The notes under the pieces were generated by a model. That model was not told the DNA's origin. It did not search any database and saw only the letters and a list, made by a program, of their open reading frames with translations. A DNA stretch of 64,000 nucleotides, from positions 1-64,000 of the forward strand of contig NZ_BMIR01000006.1 of NCBI RefSeq assembly GCF_014642655.1. Direction: 5' to 3'. The stretch is from Pullulanibacillus camelliae. Its GTDB lineage: Bacteria; Bacillota; Bacilli; Bacillales; Sporolactobacillaceae. This document shows, piece after piece, positions 18,472-27,451 of the stretch (its first letter is position 1; every line of letters begins with the position of its first letter). Position numbers and translations under genes: made by a program.

Positions 18472-19464
18472 ATGTCTGAAAATCGTCATCAAGCGTTAGG
18501 ATTAACCGATGAAGACGTACTGAATATGTACGAGACCATGCTTCTAGCAAGAAAAGTTGATGAGCGCATGTGGAAGCTTAATCGGGCGGGAAAAATTCCT
18601 TTTGTTATTTCTTGTCAAGGACAAGAGGCCGCACAAGTCGGAGCAGCCTATGCGTTAAATCGTGAAAAGGATGTGGTAGCTCCCTATTACCGCGATATAG
18701 GCGTTGTTTTAACCTTTGGAATGACTGCTCAGGATCTCATGCTGAGTGGCTTTGCAAAAGCAGAGGATCCGAATTCAGGTGGACGGCAAATGCCTGGTCA
18801 CTTTGGTTCCAAAGCCTTGAGAATCCTCACACAATCATCGCCTGTCACGACACAAGTTGCCCATGCCGTAGGGGCAGCACTTGCTGGACGTTTAAAGGGC
18901 GAGGAAATGGTAACCTTCACAACTTTTGGTGAGGGCTCCTCCAACCAAGGAGACTTTCATGAATCAGCGAACTTTGCAGGAGTTCACAAGCTGCCAGTCA
19001 TTTTTATGTGTGAAAATAATCAATATGCCATTTCAGTGCCAGTACAAAAGCAACTCGCTTGTGAACGCGTATCAGATCGTGCGATTGGCTATGGTATGTT
19101 TGGTGAAACGGTGGATGGTAATGATCCGCTGGCCGTCTATGCTGCGATTAAAAAGGCAAGGGAACGGGCGATTCGTGGCGAAGGTCCTTCTCTAATTGAA
19201 ACCATTTCATACCGTTTGACCCCACATTCGAGTGACGATGACGATCGTTCCTACCGTGCTGCAGATGAGGTCGAAGAAGCAAAAAAACGCGATGGTGTAT
19301 TCACCTTTGCCAGCTATTTAGAATCTGTGGGTGTGCTGACAGAAGGAAAGAGCAGTGAGATTGTGGAACGCTGTGAAAAATGCGTAGATGAAGCAACGGA
19401 GTATGCTGAGGCCGCACCTTATGCTGAGCCTGAGAGCGCGCTTCATTATGTGTATGAGGAATAG
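18472..19464 (+). CDS. bkdAA: Branched-chain 2-oxoacid dehydrogenase E1 alpha
   Basis: A 330-aa ThDP-dependent E1 alpha subunit that decarboxylates branched-chain 2-oxo acids as an alpha2beta2 heterotetramer. The ThDP/Mg motif is visible as GEGSSNQGDFHESANFAGV through CENNQYAIS (about residues 152-185). The phosphorylation-loop-like segment YRLTPHSSDDD lies near 243. It stands between lpdV and bkdAB with short gaps and good RBS (GAGGAGG). Confidence 0.96.
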   Translation: MSENRHQALGLTDEDVLNMYETMLLARKVDERMWKLNRAGKIPFVISCQGQEAAQVGAAYALNREKDVVAPYYRDIGVVLTFGMTAQDLMLSGFAKAEDPNSGGRQMPGHFGSKALRILTQSSPVTTQVAHAVGAALAGRLKGEEMVTFTTFGEGSSNQGDFHESANFAGVHKLPVIFMCENNQYAISVPVQKQLACERVSDRAIGYGMFGETVDGNDPLAVYAAIKKARERAIRGEGPSLIETISYRLTPHSSDDDDRSYRAADEVEEAKKRDGVFTFASYLESVGVLTEGKSSEIVERCEKCVDEATEYAEAAPYAEPESALHYVYEE

Positions 19465-19476
19465 GAGGGAACGTTT

Positions 19477-20460
19477 ATGCCAGTGCGTTCTTATATAGAA
19501 GCTGTTACTCTTGCCTTACACGAAGAGATGCAGCGTGATGACAAAATCTTTATCCTTGGAGAGGATGTCGGTGTACGCGGAGGTGTCTTCCGAGCAACAA
19601 CGGGATTGTATGAGAAATTTGGTGAAGCGCGGGTGATCGATACTCCGTTAACTGAATCGGCGATTGCTGGTGTTGGTATTGGTGCGGCGATGTACGGGAT
19701 GCGCCCAGTTGCTGAAATGCAGTTTGCTGATTTTATCCTACCAGCAGTCAATCAAATTGTTTCAGAGGCAGCTAAGATTCGTTATCGGTCAAATAATGAT
19801 TGGACTGTGCCAATTACCATCCGTGCTCCCTATGGTGGAGGTGTTCATGGGGCGCTATACCACTCGCAATCGATCGAAGCGATTTTTGCCAGTCAACCCG
19901 GATTAAAAATTGTCATGCCTTCTACTCCTTATGATGTCAAAGGGCTTTTGAAAGCAGCAATTCGTTCCGATGATCCTGTCCTGTTCTTTGAGCATAAACG
20001 GGCTTATCGCCTAATCAAAGGGGAAGTGCCTGATGAGGATTATACCGTTCCAATTGGTAAGGCAGAAGTGAAGCGTGAAGGGGAAGATGTGACGGTGATG
20101 ACCTATGGGCTAGCTGTTCATTTTGCGCTGCAAGCGGCTGAAAAGTTGGCCGAAGAGGGGATTTCCGCACACATTCTTGACTTACGCACTGTCTATCCTT
20201 TAGATAAAGAGGCCATTATTGAAGCGGCAGCCAAAACCGGTAAAGTGTTGCTGGTCACAGAGGATAATAAGGAAGGCGGTATCATTGGCGAGGTTGCTGC
20301 AATCATAGCGGAGCACTGTTTCTTTGATCTTGATGCCCCTATTCAAAGATTAGCGGGCCCTGATATCCCTGCGATGCCTTATGCACCACCGTTAGAAAAA
20401 TTCTTTATGATCAATCCGGAGAAGGTTGAGCATGCGATGAGAGAACTTGCAGAATTTTAA
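19477..20460 (+). CDS. bkdAB: Branched-chain 2-oxoacid dehydrogenase E1 beta
   Basis: 327 aa. The transketolase-like pyrimidine-binding domain (residues 1-175) contains GEDVGVRGGVFRAT, DTPLTESAIAGVGIGAAM and the PYGGGVHGALYHSQS active-site segment. The C-terminal transketolase domain (about 195-315) ends with PDIPAMPYAPPLEKFF. It forms E1 with bkdAA, which ends 12 nt upstream. Confidence 0.96.
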   Translation: MPVRSYIEAVTLALHEEMQRDDKIFILGEDVGVRGGVFRATTGLYEKFGEARVIDTPLTESAIAGVGIGAAMYGMRPVAEMQFADFILPAVNQIVSEAAKIRYRSNNDWTVPITIRAPYGGGVHGALYHSQSIEAIFASQPGLKIVMPSTPYDVKGLLKAAIRSDDPVLFFEHKRAYRLIKGEVPDEDYTVPIGKAEVKREGEDVTVMTYGLAVHFALQAAEKLAEEGISAHILDLRTVYPLDKEAIIEAAAKTGKVLLVTEDNKEGGIIGEVAAIIAEHCFFDLDAPIQRLAGPDIPAMPYAPPLEKFFMINPEKVEHAMRELAEF

Positions 20461-20478
20461 GAGATAGGAGGGATAACG

Positions 20479-21744
20479 GTGACAGAAGAAAATATTCTCA
20501 TGCCCAAGCTTGGTGAAAGTGTTACAGAAGGAACGATAAGTCGCTGGCTCGTTTCAGTAGGTGATACAGTAAAAAAATATGATCCGATCGCTGAAGTGAC
20601 AACAGATAAAGTTAATTCAGAGGTTCCTACTTCTTATGCGGGACAGATTACAGCACTTATTGCCGATGAAGGGGACACCTTGGAAGTGGGTGCGGTGATT
20701 TGTACCATTGAAGTAGAGGGTTCAGAACAAGCGGATGGCGATGCCCCTAAGCCAGTGGTCGCTGAGAAGCAGCAAGTCCCTAACAATACGCAGTCAGCAA
20801 ATCAATCGATGAAAAAACGCTATTCACCGGCTGTTTTGCGCTTAGCCCAAGAAAATGATATCGACTTAGAACACGTGGAAGGCACAGGCAAGGGTGGTCG
20901 AATTACAAGAAAAGATATGCAAAAGCTGATCGCTGAAGGCGCTCAGTCTCCTCAAGTGAAAGCAGCGGTACCTGAGCCAACTGGACCTCAAGCCCAAAGT
21001 GCAGCGCCTTCTGAACCAGCCTTTGCAATGCCTTCAAGTCAAGGCGATGTTGAAGTCCCTATTACAGGAGTCAGGAGAGCCATTGCTACTAATATGCTGA
21101 AAAGTGTACAGGAGGCTCCCCATGCTTGGACGATGGTCGAGGTTGATGTGACTGATTTGGTGAGCTTTAGAAATAAAATCAAAGGGGATTTTAAAGCCAA
21201 AGAAGGCTTTAACTTAACGTTTCTCCCTTTCTTTATTAAGGCAACCGTCGAAGCCCTTCGTGAGTTTCCTCGTATGAATAGCATGTGGGCAGGCGATAAA
21301 ATCATTGAGAAAAAAGATATCAACATCTCCATTGCAGTCGCAACGGATGAGGCGTTATATGTTCCGGTCATTAAGCATGCAGATGAGTTAAGCATCAAAG
21401 GCATTGGTCGGAGTGTTAATCACTTGGCGCAGAAGGTGCGCAGTAACCAATTATCTACAGATGACATGCAAGGTGGAACCTTTACTGTAAATAATACCGG
21501 CTCTTTCGGTTCGGTGCTTTCTCAACCTATCATTAATCATCCACAGGCAGCTATTTTATCCGTTGAATCCATCGTTAAGCGTCCTGTGATCATGGAGGGT
21601 GGTATGATTGCGGCACGAGATATAGTCAATCTCTGTTTATCCTTGGACCATCGGATTTTAGACGGTTTAATCGCTGGACGCTTCCTCGCGCGCGTGAAAG
21701 AAAAGTTAGAACATATGTCAGCAAAAACAACATCGATTTATTGA
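20479..21744 (+). CDS. bkdB: Branched-chain 2-oxoacid dehydrogenase E2 (lipoyl acyltransferase)
   Basis: A 421-aa core subunit that transfers the acyl group to CoA. It starts at GTG after GGAGGG. Order: lipoyl domain (residues 3-78) with the lipoylated Lys in EVTTDKVNSEVP, an Ala/Pro/Gln-rich linker, the E1/E3-binding domain (about 112-150, SPAVLRLAQENDIDLEHVEGTG), a second linker, and the catalytic domain (about 190-420) with the C-terminal DHRILDGL motif. It is the last gene of the bkd operon. Confidence 0.96.
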   Translation: MTEENILMPKLGESVTEGTISRWLVSVGDTVKKYDPIAEVTTDKVNSEVPTSYAGQITALIADEGDTLEVGAVICTIEVEGSEQADGDAPKPVVAEKQQVPNNTQSANQSMKKRYSPAVLRLAQENDIDLEHVEGTGKGGRITRKDMQKLIAEGAQSPQVKAAVPEPTGPQAQSAAPSEPAFAMPSSQGDVEVPITGVRRAIATNMLKSVQEAPHAWTMVEVDVTDLVSFRNKIKGDFKAKEGFNLTFLPFFIKATVEALREFPRMNSMWAGDKIIEKKDINISIAVATDEALYVPVIKHADELSIKGIGRSVNHLAQKVRSNQLSTDDMQGGTFTVNNTGSFGSVLSQPIINHPQAAILSVESIVKRPVIMEGGMIAARDIVNLCLSLDHRILDGLIAGRFLARVKEKLEHMSAKTTSIY

Positions 21745-21907
21745 GAAGTAACTTTAAGTGAAAGACGCTAGGCTACCAGAAACCCATCAACGTTTGAATG
21801 AATTGTATTAGAAGCGCTCCTTTTTGAATTTCATAGGCAAACGCGGTAAAATGATCTTAACAGAGGTAGGCAGTCCTCTAAATGCTATAGATGAGAGGTG
21901 ACGTGCG

Positions 21908-22348
21908 ATGAGCATGGATTTTAATATTTTTATGAATGATGTCATCAATACAGCGAGAAGAGAGATTTCTGAAGCGGGGTACCAAGAATTACATACCCCT
22001 GAGGAAGTGGATGAGGTATTAAACAAAAAAGGAACAACCCTTGTCATGGTGAATTCAACATGTGGTTGTGCTGGTGGGATTGCAAGACCAGCAGCGGCGT
22101 ATGCGGCAAATTGCGTAAGTAAGCCAGATCAATTAGTGACGGTATTTGCGGGGCAAGATAAGGAAGCAACCTCCCGTGCGCGTGAATACTTTACAGGCTA
22201 TGCACCTTCTTCACCTTCTTTTGCTTTACTAAAAGACGGTGAAATCATTTCAATGCTTGAGCGTTCAGATATTGAAGGCTTTGAGCCGCATGTAGTGGCA
22301 ACACGACTTGAACAATTACTTGATGAGTATTGTGGAAAAGAAAACTAA
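21908..22348 (+). CDS. brxB: Bacilliredoxin BrxB (YqiW/YphP family)
   Basis: A 146-aa thioredoxin-like protein that removes bacillithiol from S-bacillithiolated proteins. The active site reads [14 protein letters not shown], giving the family CGC motif near residues 52-54. [16 protein letters not shown] and the [14 protein letters not shown]-like region match Bacillus BrxB closely. It has its own RBS (GAGGTG) and a terminator right behind it. Position after the bkd operon is conserved with B. subtilis. Confidence 0.95.
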   Translation: MSMDFNIFMNDVINTARREISEAGYQELHTPEEVDEVLNKKGTTLVMVNSTCGCAGGIARPAAAYAANCVSKPDQLVTVFAGQDKEATSRAREYFTGYAPSSPSFALLKDGEIISMLERSDIEGFEPHVVATRLEQLLDEYCGKEN

Positions 22349-22358
22349 AAGCAGGTTT

Positions 22359-22393
22359 TAAAAACGGCTGGCCCAAGTGGCTGGCCGTTTTTA
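22359..22393 (+). terminator. Terminator after brxB
   Basis: AAAAACGGC and GCCGTTTTT arms, with inner GGCC/GGCT pairing, end in a T run. Confidence 0.88.
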
Positions 22394-22699
22394 TTGTGCG
22401 CCCAGCAGGGATACACCCTCTAGGGTGAAGGTTCTAACAGAAGTTCTAAAGTTTCCGAATCAGAAGGTGCGCGTGGAACAAATAGACTTGGGAAATGAGC
22501 AAAAAAGCCCATGCAACACAAAAAGGGTGCTCTATAACAAAAGCTCCCTATAGTATAACAACCTGTGCGTATTAATACTGCCTTTTCCAAAATGAAGGGG
22601 GATTTATGATCCATTTAATGATTCGTTGTTTAGAAGCATGAAATCCTCTAAAAAAGAAAAACCTAAGCTTCAAGATAATGTGTAAAGGAGCCACTTGCA
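22394..22699. other. Intergenic region without a recognisable gene
   Basis: No gene that I can support. An ATGAAATCCTC near 22638 leads nowhere useful. The RBS of the L,D-transpeptidase (AAAGGAG) is at 22684-22690. Confidence 0.4.
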
Positions 22700-23221
22700 A
22701 TGAAGCTGTTAGGTTTAGTCTTGTGCGCTATGATGATTGCCTATTCTCCGATGTGGCCTTTAGGAGACAACCCCTCTGTGGGTGATCCTTTTATCATTGT
22801 ACAAAAATCACGGCATCAATTGACGTTCGTCAACCAAAATCATGTGGTTTTTCAAGCTCCAGTGGCCACCGGCAAAACGGCGGCCTTAACCCCCGAAGGG
22901 CTTTTTACCGTTACGGTTAAGGCGGTCCAGCCTTATTATCGAAGAAAGAATATTCCCGGAGGCGCGCCCAACAATCCACTGGGCTCCCGCTGGATTGGCT
23001 TTGATGCTAAAGAGACGGATGGCCGGTTATTTGGTATTCATGGTACCAATCAGCCCGATTCAATCGGTCAAAATGTATCCGCTGGCTGTATTCGTATGGA
23101 TCGAGACAATCTGGAACGCCTATATGAGGATGTTCCCATCGGCACAAAAATACTCATTACGAATAAGAAGCAATCGCCTCAAGCGCTTGCCAAAGCTTAT
23201 GGTGCTATAGGAAATAATTGA
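22700..23221 (+). CDS. Secreted L,D-transpeptidase (YkuD domain)
   Basis: 173 aa. A hydrophobic leader (residues 1-18) is followed by a YkuD catalytic domain (about 30-155). The catalytic motif spans IHGTNQPDSIG and SAGCIRM, with the nucleophile Cys and the His, Gly and Arg of the HX(n)SxGCIR pattern. Such enzymes form 3-3 cross-links in peptidoglycan or modify the spore cortex. There is no LysM domain, unlike B. subtilis YkuD. The stop adjoins the end of the convergent Prli42-like gene. Confidence 0.93.
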   Translation: MKLLGLVLCAMMIAYSPMWPLGDNPSVGDPFIIVQKSRHQLTFVNQNHVVFQAPVATGKTAALTPEGLFTVTVKAVQPYYRRKNIPGGAPNNPLGSRWIGFDAKETDGRLFGIHGTNQPDSIGQNVSAGCIRMDRDNLERLYEDVPIGTKILITNKKQSPQALAKAYGAIGNN

Positions 23222-23222
23222 C

Positions 23223-23321
23223 TTAACGATTGAATAAGACACCGATACCTGAAAGAAGTGTCGTTAAAATGAGGCAGAACATCATGATAATCACAACAAG
23301 TCGTAAGGTTTTTGGTCGCAA
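23223..23321 (-). CDS. Prli42-like stressosome-anchoring micro-protein (32 aa)
   Basis: The minus strand encodes 32 aa: start TTG at 23321, basic N-terminus RPKTLR, one membrane helix (about residues 8-29, LVVIIMMFCLILTTLLSGIG) and a short basic end. A strong RBS, GAAGGAGG, stands 7 nt before the TTG. Size, charge and helix resemble Prli42, the membrane peptide that tethers the stressosome in Listeria and is conserved in Bacillales. It is convergent with the L,D-transpeptidase gene. The call rests on pattern and RBS, not on a search. Confidence 0.72.
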   Translation of the reverse strand: MRPKTLRLVVIIMMFCLILTTLLSGIGVLFNR

Positions 23322-23601
23322 AGGAGTCCCTCCTTCTATCCATAAAAATAGGTCTGAAATCAATCGTGTCGGCAGCGGTCAAATCGATTCCTTTGGCTTT
23401 TTATCCATTGTACAAGTTAATACATGCCGAGAAGAATAGATTGGCTTGTCCAACATTGCTGACTTTCAGCCCTAAAAACATTTTTCTAATCCGATTATAA
23501 CAGAAATGACAATGAAGTGAAGGAGGCAGTGTTAATTTTGCTCAAGCTCCTTTTCAGCGCTATAATTAGAAGTGTCTTATACATAGGAAGGTGATTAGAA
23601 A

Positions 23602-24720
23602 ATGATCAATGAAAAGCGGATCGTTGATGAATTCATGGAGCTCGTACAAATCGATTCTGAAACCGGAGAAGAAGAGAAGATTGCTCAGGTTCTCAAAGAA
23701 AAATTTTCAGCGCTTGGGTTAACGGTTGAAGAAGATAATGCTAGAGCAGTGACCGGTCACGGAGCCAATAATTTAATTTGTACTTTAGAAGGTACAGTGG
23801 CTTGTGATCCGATTTATTTCACATCACACATGGATACTGTTGTTCCTGGTAAAGGCATCACGCCCACCCTTCAAGACGGTAAGATTGTCTCTGATGGCAC
23901 AACGATTTTAGGAGCTGATGATAAAGCAGGCTTATCAGCGATGTTCGAGGCTATCCGAGTCTTGAAGGAAGAAAATATTCCACATGGGACGATTCAATTT
24001 ATTATCACTGTAGGTGAGGAATCTGGACTTGTTGGCGCCAAGGCGTTAGAAAAAGAAAAAATTAGTGCCAAGTTTGGTTATGCACTTGATAGTGATGGTC
24101 CTGTTGGCGATATCATTACGGCGGCTCCTACGCAAGCACGAATCACTGCGACTATATTAGGCAAGACCGCACATGCAGGTGTTGCTCCAGAAAAAGGTGT
24201 CTCTGCTATTACCATTGCTGCAAAAGCGATTTCTAAAATGCCTTTGGGACGCATTGATGAGGAAACCACTGCGAATATCGGACGATTTGCGGGGGGACAA
24301 AAAACCAACATCGTCTGTGACCGAGTTGAAATTTTAGCAGAAGCCCGTTCGCTTGTTAAAGAGAAGATGGAAACACAAGTGAACACTATGAAAGCAGCTT
24401 TTGAAGAAACGGCAAAGGCGATGGGGGGAAGCGCTGAGGTTAAAGTTGACATCATGTATCCGAATTTCAAGTTTAGTGAAGAGGATCATCTCGTTAAAGT
24501 GGCTCAGGCTGCAGCGACAGCGATCGGTAGACCGTCACGCATTCTTCAAAGTGGTGGGGGCTCAGATGGGAATGTGATTGCTGGTCTAGGCATTCCAACA
24601 GTCAATCTCGCAGTAGGTTATGAGGACATTCATACCACGAACGAGAAAATGCCTGTGGCAGAATTAACAAAAACTGCAGAAATGGTCATTGCCATTGTCA
24701 AAGAAGTTGCTAAAAATTAA
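23602..24720 (+). CDS. yqjE: Peptidase T-like M20 metallopeptidase (YqjE)
   Basis: 372 aa, M20 di-zinc family. Metal ligands are visible in TSHMDTV (about residue 75), GADDKAG (about 105) and the catalytic GEESGL (about 138). A dimerisation domain interrupts the catalytic domain at about 175-280. The final ligand region is VGYEDIHTTNEKM. This matches B. subtilis YqjE, a peptidase-T-like enzyme that would release amino acids from small peptides; the substrate is unknown. RBS GGAAGGTG. Order brxB ... yqjE ... dinB is conserved with Bacillus. Confidence 0.92.
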   Translation: MINEKRIVDEFMELVQIDSETGEEEKIAQVLKEKFSALGLTVEEDNARAVTGHGANNLICTLEGTVACDPIYFTSHMDTVVPGKGITPTLQDGKIVSDGTTILGADDKAGLSAMFEAIRVLKEENIPHGTIQFIITVGEESGLVGAKALEKEKISAKFGYALDSDGPVGDIITAAPTQARITATILGKTAHAGVAPEKGVSAITIAAKAISKMPLGRIDEETTANIGRFAGGQKTNIVCDRVEILAEARSLVKEKMETQVNTMKAAFEETAKAMGGSAEVKVDIMYPNFKFSEEDHLVKVAQAAATAIGRPSRILQSGGGSDGNVIAGLGIPTVNLAVGYEDIHTTNEKMPVAELTKTAEMVIAIVKEVAKN

Positions 24721-25123
24721 GTCATGAGATCAGAGGGGATTCCAAAGGCTGAGCTTTTGTGAATGCTCTCTTTTTCTCTATTATTGTTTCTCGTATGAAA
24801 GAGGACTGGGCCTGGAGCATTGACCAGTTTTCAGAAACAGATTTTAATTTTAATATCGGGCTGAAGGGCAGGGGCAATGACTTTTTTATGGACTGTACGG
24901 GGAATGAGGTAAGGAGCTTTTAAAAGAAGCCGTAATAAGGCTCCCCCTCGCAATTATCGATTTTAATAATCAAGCTCAAAATGTTCGACTTCATAAGCTC
25001 ATTCCTCCGTTTCTTCACTTTTGAGAAGCTCTTTTTCCCTTTTTAATTTATGACTGGAACCATGCTTAGGTAAAGCCTACCACTTAAACGTTTCAATGCA
25101 GAAGACAGTCGTTGAATTAGACA
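24721..25123. other. Intergenic region with decayed coding remains
   Basis: No intact gene. A short plus-strand frame near 24796-24923 (KEDWAWSIDQFSETDFNFNIG) is a fragment of unknown family. In B. subtilis yqjF and yqjG occupy this place; I cannot show that the fragment derives from either. Confidence 0.35.
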
Positions 25124-25162
25124 AGAACAAATATTCCTATTTAGCGTCTTTTGCGGTATAAT
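25124..25162 (+). promoter_or_regulatory. dinB promoter with a LexA-like box
   Basis: AGAACAAATATTCC (25124-25137) matches the Bacillus SOS box CGAACRNRYGTTYC at 12 of 14 positions and overlaps the place of a -35 element (TTCCTA, 25134-25139). A perfect TATAAT stands 17 nt downstream at 25157-25162. This suggests damage-inducible expression of the polymerase gene. Confidence 0.55.
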
Positions 25163-25196
25163 AAAGAGAATAACCGACTCGAGAGGGGGGACTCTG

Positions 25197-26387
25197 ATGA
25201 GGAAAGGCAAAATAATCTTTCATGTTGATATGAATAGCTTTTATGCATCCGTAGAAATGGCTGAGCATCCTGAGCTTCGTGGCAAACCTCTTGCTATTGC
25301 CGGTAAGGTGGAGGATCGACGGGGCATCGTCGTGACAAGCAGCTATGAGGCGCGGGCTCATGGAGTGAAAACAACGATGCAGGTATGGGAGGCAAAGAGA
25401 AAATGTCCAGGCCTTATCGTTAAACCCCCTCATTTCGATCTGTATAGAAGCGTTTCGCGAAAGCTATTTGCTTTATTGCGTTCTTATACAGATCAAGTTG
25501 AACGTGTGTCGATTGATGAAGGGTATATGGACGTGACCTCTTTGACTGAGGATCGGCACCCTGTCCAATTAGCACAAGCCATTCAACAGCAAATAAAAGA
25601 TCAGCTTGCGCTTCCATGTAGCATCGGTATTGCCCCTAATAAGTTTATGGCCAAGATGGCTTCTGATATGAAAAAACCCATGGGAATAACAATTCTAAGA
25701 AAGCGGGAAATGCACAAAACGCTGTGGCCTCTTCCTGTCAGTGAGATGCATGGTGTGGGAAAGAAGACAGCGGAAAAGCTTGTGAATATTGGCATTAAGA
25801 CCATTGGAGATATTGCCCATTATCCGAAGGCGGCATTTGTTGAGCAATTTGGGAAATATGGTGAAAGACTACATGAGCGTGCAAATGGCTATGATCCGAG
25901 AGAGGTCGATCCTGAGGCGGAAAGTGAATTTAAAAGTATTAGTCAGTCCACCACTCTACCACGGGATATTCAAGATGAAGAAGAAGCGCGCCTCGTTCTC
26001 CATCGACTTGCCTACCGCTTATCAAGAAAGCTAAAGGAAAAAAGATCGCTTGCTTATCAGTTGTCCATCGCAATCCGCTATAGTGATTGGAAGAATATCT
26101 CACGGGCAAAGACGGTCCAACAGCCGCTTCAGACGACCGAGGATATTGCACAGCTTGCCTTTCAAATTTTCTCCACGCATTGGAATGGCGAACCGATTCG
26201 TTTATTGGGTATCACTGTCCAAGCGTTGGAACCTGTGACAAAAGCCAGCAAGCAGCTGGATTTATTCACCTATGAACAAGATGCATCAAAGGAACCGCTT
26301 TTTAATGTTTTACAAGACTTAGAGGACAAATATGGGAGTAGTGTCGTGCGTTTGGGAATTGATGACAAACAAGAGAAGGGCAAATAG
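25197..26387 (+). CDS. dinB: DNA polymerase IV (Y family)
   Basis: A 396-aa error-prone translesion polymerase. The palm begins HVDMNSFYASVEMA with the first catalytic Asp; the second acidic pair is in VSIDEGYMDVT (about residue 102). It carries the helix-hairpin-helix GVGKKTAEKLVNIGIKTIGDI (about 185-205), a little-finger domain (about 240-345), and a C-terminal QLDLF (residues 362-366) that fits the beta-clamp-binding consensus. This is the YqjH-type enzyme. RBS GAGAGGGGGG. Confidence 0.96.
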   Translation: MRKGKIIFHVDMNSFYASVEMAEHPELRGKPLAIAGKVEDRRGIVVTSSYEARAHGVKTTMQVWEAKRKCPGLIVKPPHFDLYRSVSRKLFALLRSYTDQVERVSIDEGYMDVTSLTEDRHPVQLAQAIQQQIKDQLALPCSIGIAPNKFMAKMASDMKKPMGITILRKREMHKTLWPLPVSEMHGVGKKTAEKLVNIGIKTIGDIAHYPKAAFVEQFGKYGERLHERANGYDPREVDPEAESEFKSISQSTTLPRDIQDEEEARLVLHRLAYRLSRKLKEKRSLAYQLSIAIRYSDWKNISRAKTVQQPLQTTEDIAQLAFQIFSTHWNGEPIRLLGITVQALEPVTKASKQLDLFTYEQDASKEPLFNVLQDLEDKYGSSVVRLGIDDKQEKGK

Positions 26388-26509
26388 GGCCCCTTCCTAC
26401 GTTTCGAACAAATTATAAGAATTATAAAAATAATGATTTTTGATAGACTTTTCCATTAATGGATAATGATATGTGATATAATAAAATGAAAAGAGTAAGG
26501 GGGTTTATC

Positions 26510-27451
26510 ATGGAAGAGCAATTACATAAGCTTCAAGACAATATTGGCAAAGTGCTTGTGGGAAAAGCGTCCATCATCGAGTTATTAATGGTTGCGCTCA
26601 TCGGCAAGGGTCATGTTCTCTTAGAAGATGTTCCGGGAACCGGAAAAACAATGTTAGCAAAATCACTTGCCCGCTCCATCAATGGCACATTTAAGAGAAT
26701 CCAGCTCACGCCAGATGTTTTGCCTAGTGATATTACAGGGATCCAATTTTTTAATCCTAAAAGTCAAAATTTTGAATTAAGACCAGGTCCAGTGCTAACG
26801 AACATTTTACTAACAGATGAAATCAATCGGGCGACACCCCGTACTCAAGCCGCGCTCTTAGAAGTCATGGAGGAACATCAAGTGACCATTGAGGGTGAGA
26901 CCCTACCCATTGAAGCGCCATTTATTGTGATTGCTACCCAAAATCCCATTGAGCAGCAAGGCACATTTCCGTTGCCTGAAGCACAAATGGATCGCTTTTT
27001 TATGCAAATACAGGTTGGCTATCCGACTTTAAGTGAAGAAAAACAGATGTTGCACATGTATAAGCAGGATGAACCCTTAGTCGCTATTGAGCCCATCTTT
27101 CATCGTGAAGACATTCTTAAGCTACAAGAGGCTGTCAAACAAGTCAAGCTATCCGCAGATGTGGAAGATTATTTACTGAAATTGATCCATGCGACGCGGG
27201 AGCATGAACTTGTTGAAACGGGGGTCAGTCCGCGTGGAACCTTAGCCCTCATGCGTGCAGCACAAGCACGAGCTTATCTTCATGAAAGGGAATATGTTCT
27301 TCCAGATGATGTTAAGCAGCTGGCGGTCCATATGCTTGCCCATCGTCTTGTACTGACGATGGATGGAGAGATGCGGACATCGAAGCAACAGGTCATCTCT
27401 AGAATTCTAGAGAAGCTTGAGGCCCCTGTTGAATCGGGGGCGGCACACTAA
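26510..27451 (+). CDS. MoxR-family AAA+ ATPase (YeaC-like)
   Basis: A 313-aa AAA+ chaperone-type ATPase. Walker A is EDVPGTGKT (about residues 36-44), Walker B is LLTDEINRATPRTQAALLE, sensor 1 is VIATQNPIEQQGTFPLPEAQ, and the C-terminal lid domain covers about 225-305. MoxR proteins work with von Willebrand or DUF58 partners in protein complex maturation. The start at 26510 follows AAGGGGG; ATG 26486 lies before that RBS. Its stop overlaps the start of the DUF58 gene (TAATG). Confidence 0.94.
   Translation: MEEQLHKLQDNIGKVLVGKASIIELLMVALIGKGHVLLEDVPGTGKTMLAKSLARSINGTFKRIQLTPDVLPSDITGIQFFNPKSQNFELRPGPVLTNILLTDEINRATPRTQAALLEVMEEHQVTIEGETLPIEAPFIVIATQNPIEQQGTFPLPEAQMDRFFMQIQVGYPTLSEEKQMLHMYKQDEPLVAIEPIFHREDILKLQEAVKQVKLSADVEDYLLKLIHATREHELVETGVSPRGTLALMRAAQARAYLHEREYVLPDDVKQLAVHMLAHRLVLTMDGEMRTSKQQVISRILEKLEAPVESGAAH

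Noticed and set aside
23230-23439. 69-aa plus-strand frame opposite the Prli42-like gene
   Set aside because: No RBS and no recognisable features; the minus-strand micro-gene with a strong RBS explains the region better.
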